Assembly: GCF_963678635.1 (NCBI RefSeq)
Contig: NC_087070.1
Coordinates: forward strand, 18,201,318-18,265,317
Reading direction: 5' to 3'
Length of the DNA: 64,000 bases
Origin: Symsagittifera roscoffensis
Lineage: Eukaryota; Xenacoelomorpha; Acoela; Convolutidae
Position 1 is the first letter of the stretch. Each line of letters begins with the position of its first letter. Below, one piece after another: positions 20,346-31,308 of the stretch. Position numbers and translations under genes: made by a program. The notes beneath the pieces were generated by a model. That model was given only the letters and a program-made list of their open reading frames with translations. It made no database searches and was not told where the DNA came from.

Positions 20346-21690
20346 CACAAAAAATACGCTACAGGTATTTGTACTCAGAAATTTTGTAGGTGGAATCCAT
20401 CTACATATTGGAACATGTTCAAAGACTTGTCTCAGGAATCCTGGAAAAATTAGAAACAAAACTGTGCGCCTATTCAGTACACAGTTTGGCGTCGTAGCAA
20501 AAGTAGGAATAAAAGACAACACTTTTCTTCAATAAAATGACATAAAAGCCAAAAAAAACATACTCAAAAAAATTGTTTCAAAAATTTTGCGGATTTTTTT
20601 TTGTTTTCATGAAGTTTTTTATTTCCGAACTGCCGCTTAGAAAAACTTCAAAAACTAATTAGACTGGAGTAAACTTAATGGGTCGAGGTTTGAAGAAACA
20701 CTTTACCCTGCTTAGTTTTCTAAAATAAGCCGGCACACTCGCTTTTTCGTTTAAAATTAGACTACAAGTCCATCATAACTTCTAACCGGTTTTTGTCGAC
20801 ACTGAAAAATTGTTTGAAAAGTTCAAGAGCAAAAGGGCTTCATTATGATTTATCAATTAATCCCATCAGGTAGTTACGTGTGTTGTCCTGGTTTTGCGTG
20901 GAAAAAACTAAAACACATACAAATACAACGGTCCTCCTCATTTTCAAAGGTCGGCAGAAAAATGATTGTCATGCAATTCCATTATGTGAGTGCATGGAAA
21001 AAATATTTGTTTTTTAAGTTCCATCAACTAGTACTGTACGAAATGCAATTTATTGTTTGGTACGAAAAATTGTTCGAAATGAAAATTCCAATCATCTTTT
21101 AGTCGCAACTTTACTATGCTCTAACGAACAATAATAATCGTTCAATTTTTTTCTTTGAGTTTATTTTGCTGAATTATTATTTTAGAAAGCAGACCAAGTT
21201 TTTGAACCATTAAAATTTGCGAAGTAATTTTTTACCATTCAAATTTCTGTTTTTAATTATTAATTTGAAATCTAATTATGAAGTTCGAATTTTGATAATA
21301 ATTCAGCTCTGAAAACTCACAATTCGGTTTTATTTGCACTTGATTCTGAGTGGAAACTGTTAGTTTTTAGATGACCATTCCCCAATTTTAGTTTATTTGC
21401 AAAATTGTTGCCACTTAAGCGGAAATTTTTTTCTCTTAAATTATTTGTTCAATGTGTTTTTGGAGAAAACACAAAAAAATATATCGAAACTCGAAAAAAA
21501 ATTGTTGATATATTCAAAAACGTTAGTCAAACAGTTGTTATGTATAGAAAAATGCTCATCTTAAATATTTCAAATGAATTTTGTGCGTATGGAATTCTTT
21601 GAAATTTTGAGACAAGGTTTTCAAAGTTGGAAGTTGCATTTAAAAAAATTTTGGTAACCCCCCGAATTTTTTGGCCGAGAGTGACCCTAA
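20346..21690. other. AT-rich intergenic, nothing recognised
   Basis: ORFs at 20845-21102 and 21405-21602 have no recognisable composition or motif. Nothing else is supported. Confidence 0.35.
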
Positions 21691-21840
21691 TTCCATCAAT
21701 CTTAGATGTCTTTGAAGAATCTTGAAGAATTTTGGTTAAATCTTAAAGAAAATCTTGGTTGACTTGGCAAGCTCTTCCCAAAGAATCTTGGAAGATATCA
21801 AAAGTTCTTTAAGAAAGTTCAAAGAGTTTTGAAGAAAAAA
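21690..21840. repeat. Cluster of AAGAATCTT-like words
   Basis: Words such as gaagaatcttgaagaat, aaagaaaatcttgg and aaagaatcttggaag recur over about 150 bases. Like the neighbouring clusters, the core (AAGAATCTT) is near-palindromic. Spacing is irregular. Confidence 0.45.
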
Positions 21841-22144
21841 AACAAAGATAGGAAAAATTTTTGACGATTTGCAAGGAAGATTGACAATTTTGCATTAGGG
21901 TTTTCCAAGATTTCAACAAAATTTTCGGCCTTTTTACAAATTCTCCAGAACTCTCGATTTGAAAACTCAGTTGTAAAACACCTAAAAATTAGATTAATTA
22001 TGATTAGAAATGAGTCAAATGAAATTATACAATGAAATTCTAAACAATCAATTAAATTGTGCGGATAACTAATAATCATCAGAATTAATCGCGCTACAGT
22101 AATCAGAAGAAAAGCAACATGAAAGCCGTACCCAGGGGATTTTC

Positions 22145-22895
22145 TGTGCAAGATCTGACACTCTTTATTTCTTACATAAATTGATTATCAGACCTGAAAT
22201 TCTTTATTTCAGATCTTGATGAGAATTTACAAAGTTCAGATCTGAAATTTGGAACTGAAATGGAAAATTTCAGATCTGAATTAACCTTGAAAAACTAAAT
22301 TTCAGATCTGAAATAAGGTCTGAGAAATCCCTCGTTAAATTATAATTTATGCATTTCGAGCAAAAATGTAGTTTTTATTTTTTGATGTTTCTGCAATATA
22401 CAATTATTATTAGATTAGATTAACTAGCTGTCAGAAAAGCTTCCGAATATTTTCACAAACTGCTTTTTTTGAACTAAATTTCTTGTTCAATTGTGTTTAA
22501 AAGTTTTCAAAAACTGTAAGAATACCTGTTACTTTTTTGATTTTCATGCGCTACTTATGCGTTTCCAATGTTCATCTCATGCTTGGGGAAACATACTTCG
22601 GCAGTCTCCAAGTTGAAACTTTGCTGAGTAGCTGCTAGTAGCTAGCAGAAGCTAAAAATAACCAGGATTGAGTCCGAATCATTGTTTTTTCAGATCTGAA
22701 TTAACCAAGAAAAATTAAATTTCAGATCTGAAATTAGATCTAAAATACAGATTTTTTCAAATCTGAAATAACCAAGAAAAAAAAATTTCAGAACTGAAGT
22801 TAGATCTGAAATAAGCGATCCTTAAACTATCCAAGCGTTATTTAAACATTCCATAACTTCTATCAGATCTGAAAAATAGATCTGAAAAAACTGTT
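22145..22895. repeat. Cluster of TTTCAGATCTGAAA palindromes
   Basis: About a dozen copies of TTCAGATCTGAA or close variants lie in 750 bases; the best, at 22299 and 22719, is a perfect palindrome of at least 14 bases. A 48-base composite (palindrome, ttaacc, A-rich spacer, palindrome) recurs at about 22266-22314 and 22689-22736, and in worn form at about 22755-22800. BglII-type AGATCT is its centre. Confidence 0.8.
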
Positions 22896-24949
22896 TCTGA
22901 ACTCCTGAAATTGGAATGAAATCTGCAGCCAAATTATAAATATAATCGATTATGAAATATCGTTCCGGATAATTATATAGGCTTTGGACTTCGTAGTCAT
23001 CTCATGTATAAAAATTTTAAATGTAACAGTTAACGCAAATAGACACTTTTCTTTAGCGGTGGAATCTGATTAATTGAGCCAAGCTCTAACAAAACTCTCT
23101 GCGTCTATCTAGAACATTCTAAATATGCTTTCGAGTTATGCTGAGACTAGCTTTTTCAAAACATTTAACAACACTCGATGTAGATTTCCAAGTAGTATAA
23201 TTAGACAAAAAAAGTCCAAATAGCTTGCCTACAATCAAATTGGAAAAATTTATGAGCCGAATCTATCCAACGCTCACGCGCTAATGAAACAAATCAAAAA
23301 TAATTGTATCAAAATGGTGAACTTAATGATCCGACTGGATATTCGATTTGATGTGATTTTTTGTTCAAAAAAATTAATAGATATTAAAGTTTTATTTTGA
23401 ATTTTTTTCAAAATTGTCCCAGAATTGATCAATTTAAAGTTTCAATCAGTTTTTGTTATTTGAAAAAAAAAACAAGTTTTGTGTTAAAGTTAGATTCAAA
23501 TTTCTACATTCAATTTTTTTACATTCAATTTTTTTTGCATTCAATTGTATTTAAGTACACAATGCTTGCTTTCGAAAATACAAAGCGTTAAAATTAGCAT
23601 TGGAAAAAAATTAATTGAATTCGGACTAATTTTTGTACCGAATTCAATTGCCGTTGACGCGTTATTAGTACGAAATTGCCTTATTTGTGTTAAATTGGCC
23701 AGTTTGAGACAAGATTTTGCAATTTATGATGACAAGTGAAATGTTTTGAATTCAACAACTTTTTCTTAATGACCTTCAGCGCAAATTTTTAATTCATTGC
23801 TTTTTGACAGGCCGAATGAAAAAATACTCGTCAATCGCCTCAAGTTAGGTAATCTTCAAACAGCCATAAAACTTCACAGGGGAGTTATATTTTTCAATTT
23901 GCGCTCCACCATCAATACCTTTCATATTTAGAGGCTAAAAAACTAAATACCATTCAAAATTAAAACCCGGTAAAACAAAAAACGCATGCTTGGAAAAATT
24001 TTGGCCTACTACTTCACAGGTTCATAGAAAAAAGCATAATTTAAAAAGAAGATGGCATAATTTGACCTCAAAAACTTAATTTCACCTCGAGAAGGGTTTT
24101 CGCACCAGTTAAACGAGCTAAATTGCGTCAAAACATTGACCATAGACTTTCTGAAAAAAGAGTTTCGCTGAAAGCGGTAATACGCTTCCTGGTAAGTTCA
24201 AGGCACGTTGGGAGCTTCATTCACTTTTCATCAACAGCCAGTATATTTGTATTTTGATGTGATTGGAAAAACAAAAACCAATTTTGTCAATTATGGTTCT
24301 GTAATTGTGATGCTAGCTAATTAATATCTGCATCAGCGGATAACGAGAGAGTGAAAACTTAGCAGGACTTTGATCACCGATCACCATCCTGGACTGTCAG
24401 CAACATGCGCAAACATTTGATCTTTGTGCATGAAATTTACACTTTCTGTAAAAGTATAACTTGCATTTTTGGTTTAAAAAGTCCTTAGGACATAATATAG
24501 AAAGCGATATCTCAAACGCCTGCGCTACTAACGCCATTAATTTTTACTCGCAGTCAGATCGACTAACTGATCAACAAAATGGAGCAAATTTTGACACTTT
24601 TTTCAAGTGTTTTTAAGTTATTAAGTTATAGCCATTATGTTTAACATAATGCACTTTTCAATCGCTCTTATTTGCTATTCCAACTAACATTATGCCGCCA
24701 ATTTCGGTTTTATAAAAGAAACACGTTTGTGTTTTCATGCGTCTGGATTCCACTGACATATTTTTTACGTGTTTTTGAGAATTTTGTCAGTGGATTCCAC
24801 AATCAAATGATCCCTACACAAAATGCCGATAAGTTAATTTTTGTCAGTAGTGGGTTCCTCAGGCAAACGTGCTTTGGCCGTAGAAGAAGTTGAAAAAACT
24901 GAACCACTTTGGAGTTCCAAGGTTAATAAATGACTATATTTTCATTTCA
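22896..24949. other. AT-rich intergenic, nothing recognised
   Basis: One tataatcgattat-type palindrome lies at 22942-22955, and ggattccac words at 24745-24800. No ORF shows recognisable protein features; 23397-23739 contains short T-rich frames only. Confidence 0.35.
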
Positions 24950-25810
24950 TAGTCAGTATCTATAAAACTACAGAAGTAATCGGTTATAAACCATCAGAAA
25001 TGGATTATATTCCTAGTATTTTTATATCAATATAATCGATTATATTAACTTATAATCCATTAAAAATTGATCATAATCAGAATCCTTTTAATACAATCCA
25101 TTATAAAAGATTGTAATCAGTTAGTGTACTTTTTGAGAATAATTTAAGAATTTTGCAATTTTTTTTTCAAATTTATGTCATTGCTTGTTTCGCGATGTTG
25201 CTACGTATTACGTTTCATAAATTTTTACTTTTCAAAAAATAACTCCCCAAACCCCCCTTCCCCACCCAGTTTACCCCCCTCCCCATCTTAGTTTAAGCCC
25301 CCCTGTTAACTGAATGTGGGCGGGGTAAAAAATTGGGGATGGAACAAAAAACTTGAGTGAGGGGTCAAACTGGAGATTGGGGTAAATATGTGTTGTTCAC
25401 ATTGAGTAACCCTCCTCCCCGTCCCCGTTTAATGGTAAAAACACATGGGGAAGGGTAAACTATAACTTGGGAGGAGATGGTTGGTGTTGGTGGCAAACTT
25501 TCGGAAACATGGGGGTGAGCGTAGTGATAAACATAAGGGGAGTGATTTAAATGCGGGTATGAGGGAGGGGTTAATTTGAGTAGGTTTAGGTTGCGAGTGG
25601 GCCGTGAGTTACGCAGAAATTTTGCAAGTCTTGTAAAAGCTTTTGCAAAAAAAATGTGTAGATTATAATTCGTTCAAAAATAATTATATATAATGAAGTT
25701 TTTATTGATTTCGTGGTCTAAACTTGCAACAATAATGTATTCTAATGACAACATTTCAGTCATTAATTTTTCATTATATTCGATTATTATCTGTGGAACC
25801 ATTCCGAGAG
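24950..25810 (+). repeat. G-core dispersed repeat, copy I
   Basis: The left flank is rich in TAATCGATTA-like palindromes (24980-25130). It is followed by a shared block, ttgctacgtattacgtttca (25196-25217), then a C-rich half (25245-25310) and a G-rich half (25318-25610), then gcaaaaaaaatg-type sequence and more AT palindrome words. The conserved block and layout recur inverted at 43385-44160 and direct at 52440-53185. The C-rich half carries the complement of the word GGGGTAAACTGGGG that dominates the other copies, so this copy may form a large hairpin. Confidence 0.6.
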
Positions 25811-26454
25811 GCTTCAGGTGAACCTTTATCACGAAATTTTGTTTCTTCAAAAAATGTCTTTTGATTTCGAGTCATGGATCATTTTAAAATCTCTTCAATC
25901 CTAATCTTACCTATGGTTTTTAAAAATTATCATAATATTTTTGGTTTTCAGATCAATTGTTTTGAGCGAAGGGTTGACGAACGGGGTTGGCCATAAAACA
26001 ACTGCAAATTCCAAAACCAATTGTCATTCTCTGCAATCATTCAGTGCACTTTATTGCAACAACTCTACAGGTGCAGAAAAAAAGTACAGAAAAAGTTTCA
26101 CGGATTCGTTTTAAAAAACTTTTTCAGTAGAGATGTTGCATTATGCTTAAAATTTTTGTTCCCGAAAATGACTGTAAAACTTCAATAATGCGTTTCTACT
26201 TTTTCTGGTAGAAAATTGGGATATGCGTAGGCATCGCAAGTATTCTTTTATTTCTCTAAAATCTCTTGCACTTCATTGCCATAAATTTCCAGTCATTAAA
26301 TTTTTTCTTTATTTTCCAACGAATATTTCAATCATTCAAACAGTGCAGCATTTATTTCCTGATAAAAATCAAATAAGTGAACAATCTTTTGTAAGCAATT
26401 ACATTTTGACCACCCCTGTTGATAAGAACGAACAAAATGACAATAATTTTGTAT
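25811..26454. other. AT-rich intergenic
   Basis: An 84-codon frame at 26223-26477 begins with ATG but overlaps the MITE end and has no recognisable feature. Nothing else is supported. Confidence 0.3.
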
Positions 26455-27207
26455 CCCGAATTGACCTCATACCTTAAAAATGCTTGTCATACAATTCTAT
26501 AAAATAAAAAAAAATTCATAAAATTTCATAAAATTTTGTAAAATTCATAAGCGGAGTGTATGGAAAAAGTGTTTATTGTACATGTTCCTTATATGAAAAT
26601 AAAATAATAAGCATTTTTCAAAGTGCTGCATAACAAAATACAATTTTTTAGTGCAGTTTTTGTCCTTCTCAATTTTTAGTTGAATCGTTTTCATGTTAAA
26701 TAAATATTTTCTGAAAAAAAAAATTTTGCATTCATTTTTGTATATTAGTTTTTTATAGCAAAGAACCAAAATTGTCTGAAATTTTTTAATGCGAATCCCA
26801 AATTGAAATGATTGATGCTTTAATACTATAAACTACACTACAATATGTCAAAAATCAGCCACCAAGTTTGAGGCTTTTGTCAATAGTTTTGAGTGATCTG
26901 TTAAGTAATCGTTCGCAAATATTTTTCAAATGCCGATTATCTGTTCGAATTTTTCCTTTTAATCGAAGGGTTTTTTGTGCTAGAAAATCCTTGGTCATCG
27001 TGCTTTCGGACTAAAATTATTTAGCAACACTCGAAAAATAATAATAATTTAAAAAAAAATGCTTCTCATGTAATTTGTATTTGTGAAAAAAGGCTTATCG
27101 TAGAGTGTTCTTGCAATTTTCTGTACATATGGTTTTGTACAAAATTGTATGATACTAAATTTTTTGTATATGAAAACTGTATGATAAGAATTTTAGACCA
27201 ACCCGGG
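26455..27207 (+). mobile_element. TA-type MITE, diverged copy
   Basis: The left end, CCCGAATTGACC, followed closely by aaaaatgcttgtcatac, and the right end, gtatgataagaatttt followed by gaccaacccggg, match the ends of the element at 28271-29194. At 753 bp it is shorter and more worn, and no intact TA duplication remains. It has no coding capacity. Confidence 0.55.
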
Positions 27208-27694
27208 AGGCCAGTAGACATAAAAAAAATTTAAGCAATGACAAGGCTTCTAAAAGTTAGTTATTAACATGTGTGTAGTAATTATCGCCTCTCTGCTACC
27301 TCCGGGATTTTTTAGCAACTGAAACAAAAAAACTTCCTAATAGAAAAGAATTTTCGTATATAATTTTTAGTTTTTAACTCAATTTTTTATCTGTTGTGAC
27401 AAGCAGGCACACACAAACAGTTTATTAAACTGCATAAGTAAATTTTTGTGTTAGAGTCTGTCGAAGAATTCTTAAATGATCAAAACAAGGTATTCAAATA
27501 AACATTTTTTTGTGTTGAAAAACGAAACAGAAAAAAAATCTAAAAATATCAAGCTGCTACTTTTACTTTGACGTCTGCATAATTCAAAAAGCTATTTTTA
27601 TTGAAATGTGAACAACACTAAGACTTACGACAAAGACAACAAAGAAACTACGCTTTAAAAACATTACGAATACTGTTGAATTCGCATATTGAAT

Positions 27695-28105
27695 ATGACC
27701 GAAGAAAGCTACTACTCTGCATACCAACCCAAAAATGGTAAGCAGGATATCATCGTCAGCAAAATCGCTTCGGAAGAGCCTGGTCTTTATTCCGATATTG
27801 TTGCCGGATCTGAAAACAAAGAAATCAGCTCTGGTATTAACGTGTCTTTAGCAAAATCAAGCAAAATAACTGTGGCGAGATTTCAGTTCATTTTAATTGT
27901 AGTTTTGACTGCTCTATCACTCACAGCTGCTGTTATCTTTGTCATGTTGGCAAGTCTCAGAATTGCAAAGATGCATTCAGATTATCAAGTTCTGAAAGAT
28001 GAAATCGAGCTCATCAAATGGCAAATGAAGGAACAGGAAAAAAGAGTCCACAGCAGCCTTGCTTCTTCTATGAATACTCAGGTGTGCCATAATGTGTATA
28101 GATAA
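27695..28105 (+). CDS. First exon of a type II membrane protein with coiled-coil stalk
   Basis: The ATG at 27695 opens a frame of 136 codons if unspliced. After 129 codons, CAG|GTGTGC at 28081/28082 is a plausible splice donor in phase 0, so this is probably the first coding exon of a longer gene. The product has a charged N-terminal part of about 60 residues (YYSAYQP near the start), one strong membrane segment at residues 64-88 (FILIVVLTALSLTAAVIFVM), then a heptad-like charged helix at 89-118 (MHSDYQVLKDEIELIKWQMK). A type II membrane protein with an extracellular coiled-coil stalk is the natural reading; such stalks precede collagen, TNF-like or lectin heads, but no such head is visible in the window. 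Downstream exons may have been pushed apart by the LTR and MITE insertions starting at 28182. Confidence 0.55.
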   Translation: MTEESYYSAYQPKNGKQDIIVSKIASEEPGLYSDIVAGSENKEISSGINVSLAKSSKITVARFQFILIVVLTALSLTAAVIFVMLASLRIAKMHSDYQVLKDEIELIKWQMKEQEKRVHSSLASSMNTQVCHNVYR

Positions 28106-28270
28106 TAGATGTATCAATATTTTTTGAACGGTTATTCAGCTAATCAAGATAGCGGACCCTAATCGCCGTGCCCATTTATTCTGAGTTTATGACCCGGGTG
28201 GCTCACTCATAGAGTATTTTCAGATAAGGTACACCGTCTGTTCGTCACGCTATCTTATTTTCGGCCGGAT

Positions 28271-29194
28271 ACCCGGGTTGACCAAAAATGCTAGTCATAC
28301 AATATATGCCATACAAAAATGCTAGTCATTTTCATATATGGAAAAATGCTAATCATACACTTTTCATGCAATTCCATAAGTACAGAAAATTGCATGAAAG
28401 GTCTATGATTAGTATTTTTTCATGTATGGAAATTGCATGACCAGCATTTTTCCATAAACCAAAAACATTAATTTTTTTACATTTTAATTTCTCAAAAATT
28501 TTTCGTTGTGTTCGTAACCGAACACAAACAACATAAACCTTGGTTTCTCAAAGGTAGTAACCAAAAGTTTGGCTGCCTCGCATTAAAAATGCATTGGAAA
28601 TGTGCTCATTTTGTCTCATACAAATAAAATAACGAAAATAAAGAACTTTTAGATTTTGGCAAAAGTTTTCAAAGATAATTATTTCTAAAATTTGAATTTT
28701 TAAATACCAAACATTGATCAAGGCATACAAAAAAATGTCATAGAAAAGAAAGAGGAGTTTTAATTGTTTTTGAAAAAAATTATGAGCAGAAAAGGAAAAA
28801 AAGTCCAAATTAGTGTTTTCAGGACTACGTTATACACACAAAAAATTGTGGTTTGAGTACGAAAATCAATTTGCGGTTGAAAAAAATACAAAAAAAGTTT
28901 TTGGGGCAATTTCAAAAATACTTCAAAAAATTTTTATCGTCGTCATCAAAAAATGCTAGTCATACATTTTCCATATATGGAAATTGTACGATTAGCATTT
29001 TTTTGACCAAAAAGTTTTTTTTTTAATTTAGTACGATACACCGATTCTTTTGCCAAAACAAGAGAAAAGTTTTTCGAAAATTCGACGACACAGTTTTGGC
29101 AAAATGTATGAAAGATAAATGATTAGTATTTTTTCAAAACTTAGTTCATGGAAAAGTATGATTATCATTTTTGGTCTATGGAGGTCAACCCGGG
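28271..29194 (+). mobile_element. TA-type (Tc1/mariner-like) MITE inserted in LTR B
   Basis: A 924-bp element with inverted ends CCCGGGTTGACC, flanked by TA at 28269-28270 and 29195-29196. The other LTR copies carry an uninterrupted gtatag/ggatag at the same point, so the duplicated TA is shown directly. Inside each end are repeated aaaaatgctagtcatac words in both orientations. There is no transposase. A close copy in inverted orientation is at 53200-54127. Confidence 0.88.
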
Positions 29195-29483
29195 TAGATT
29201 TGTTCAACTGCTCAGTCTAATACCAATCTTAAACTCCTTCTTATATCTCCTTGTTTCAATAAATTTAGTGTATACTGTTGATTGCGATATAAGATATCAA
29301 GAACTGTTCTGGAGAAGAACGATTCTTTGCTAAGTTATTTTTATTCTGTTCTGTTGTTGGAACTATAAATAGTTTCAGCTCTACAATATATAGTAAGTTT
29401 AAGTTATGGATCATGATTGGTTAGTTAGAAATATTTTACAAAAATAGTCTTATCAAAAAAATAGTTGTATAAAAATACTAGTT

Positions 29484-29645
29484 TTAAAACTGGTTTTTAT
29501 TTAGTAGGATACACCGAATTTTATGCCAAAACAAGAGAAAAGTTTTTCGAAAATTCGACGACACAATTTTAGCAAAATGTATGAAACTTGTATGATTAGT
29601 ATTTTTTCATAGACTTAGTTCATGGAATTGTATGATTAGCATTAT
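29484..29645 (+). mobile_element. Fragment of the TA-type MITE in LTR B
   Basis: About 160 bases repeat the part of the MITE at 29025-29175: ggatacaccgaattttatgc, gacgacacaattttagc and tgtatgattagtatttttt. It lies inside LTR B, where the other LTR copies have no such sequence. Its ends are truncated and no inverted terminus remains. Confidence 0.75.
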
Positions 29646-31308
29646 GTTTTAAGTTTTAATGTTTATTGTAGCGAAGGATGGATGGTGAGATTCTTTGATT
29701 CTTAGAGGAGGTTCATTTGAAGCAATAGTTGCGTGAACGAGGAGAAAGAATCATTGTTCGTGTGTGGAGTAATTGTCTTCATGGAGAGAAGGGGTACAAC
29801 TGCTGATTCTTCAGAAGTGGGTCTCGTGTATTTGGATTGTTTTGAGTGATCGTGTTGGGTTTCAAGTTTACACAATGATGTGTTGATTTCGTTAGGTTAG
29901 AGCGAGACTACGTGCATTCCGAACTTTTCATCGAATAGCGAGGAGGGTTTTGACTTCCCTGTGTGCAGCTCCAAGTGACTACGATTCGTATCTGAGATCA
30001 ACATCGAGTTGACCATTGTTTTTCTTCAATGGGTTCCTTTGCTGCTATGTTGGTTCATACTTTAAATCCTGTGAGCGTTGTGACTTGCCATCCAGAGTCG
30101 GAATGTTATCTCTGTTTGCCGCTCATTTCTTTTTGCTCTTAGAATTTTTTTTGCATTGCATATTTATCTCTGCATCTTGTTATTGATATCAGTTTTAGTT
30201 ATGCTTTTGTTTTCACAAAAGCGTTTTGTATAGTTTTGGATCTTTTAAAGAGTTGCTCACCCTAGAGCTACTCTCGTCAAAAATAGGAGTGTGTGTCCTA
30301 AGCGTAGTGTAGCGCGGGTGGTGAGGCCGGCTATAGAGCATGCTCAGGACGTCCTTTACTGTTTTGATAGGCCAGTTGTGGGAGTATGATTTTACCGTCT
30401 CTTTCAGTAGAGTCTCTTTTTGTGTTCAACTTTTTTAAATTTTATTAGGCGTTTTTCTCTTTTGTTTTCCATTTGTGACCATTATCAAAAACAGATTAAC
30501 TTTTTTTTGTTTTACTTTTGAGTTTTTAGTGTTTCAAGTATTTTTAATTAAAATTGAAATTGGGTTTCAAAAAAAACTTTTATCCAGTTTTAATCTGAGT
30601 TCAATCTGGCTGGAATACCATGTGATTTCCTTATACAAGCAGTTGATTTTGTGGCATTAGTAAGCTGCGTTGGTTAGTTTAAGCCTATTTATAGTTGCTA
30701 CCAGCAAGTTGAACTAAAAATTTGAAATGCGTGAAAGCAAGTTGAAGTTGCTATCAGTTAGTTTCTAAAACTTGAAATCCATTTATTCAGCAGTTCTACG
30801 AGAAACAGTTGCATATTTGTGTGGAAAGAGTGCGTGAAATATGAAAATTCTAATTTTATAAAAGAAGCACACATAAAAAATTTAGTGATCGATAATCTAT
30901 TTCTTTCATTTCTTAATTTACTAACTCATTTTCAAAATTTACTGCAGAATTATCAATTTACTGCGTGTAATTTGAATTGTTTTGCAATAGAATGAGTTTT
31001 AATACGTAGTTAGAATTCAAAAATGAAAAAAGATTTTTTTTTCTCATTTTTTTTTCATTTTATTCTTTTCAGATGATCTCTAAGTGAAATCTAAAACGGA
31101 AAGGGAAAACACACGTTTAAAATTGATGATTTTTAAAGTTATTTGTGTTAGTAATCATTTTAAAAACTTTACTGACAAAAATTTGAGTCAGGGAAAAATC
31201 CATGGAAGAAGTGAGTTTTATTACTGTTGGATGTTATTAAAAGCTTAGCAAGCATGCGTATTACGTTTTTAGTGCAAAGCAGTGGCCAAAGAAGTTCATG
31301 CGCTTTGA

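Larger units (their letters stand above)
28182..30975 (-). repeat. Ty3 LTR copy B, interrupted by MITEs
   Basis: Without its two inserts this is about 1.7 kb and matches 44161-45886 in inverted orientation along its whole length. Shared blocks include aagcgtagtgtagcg with the neighbouring gggtggtgaggccggctat (30297-30340) and gtgaatgaggag-like sequence. Read on the minus strand it has a TATA-like ctctttaaaaga near 30250, an AATAAA at 29667-29662, and ends in ATAAACTCA. Position after the post-integrase region of the Ty3 element makes it that element's 3' LTR. Confidence 0.7.
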
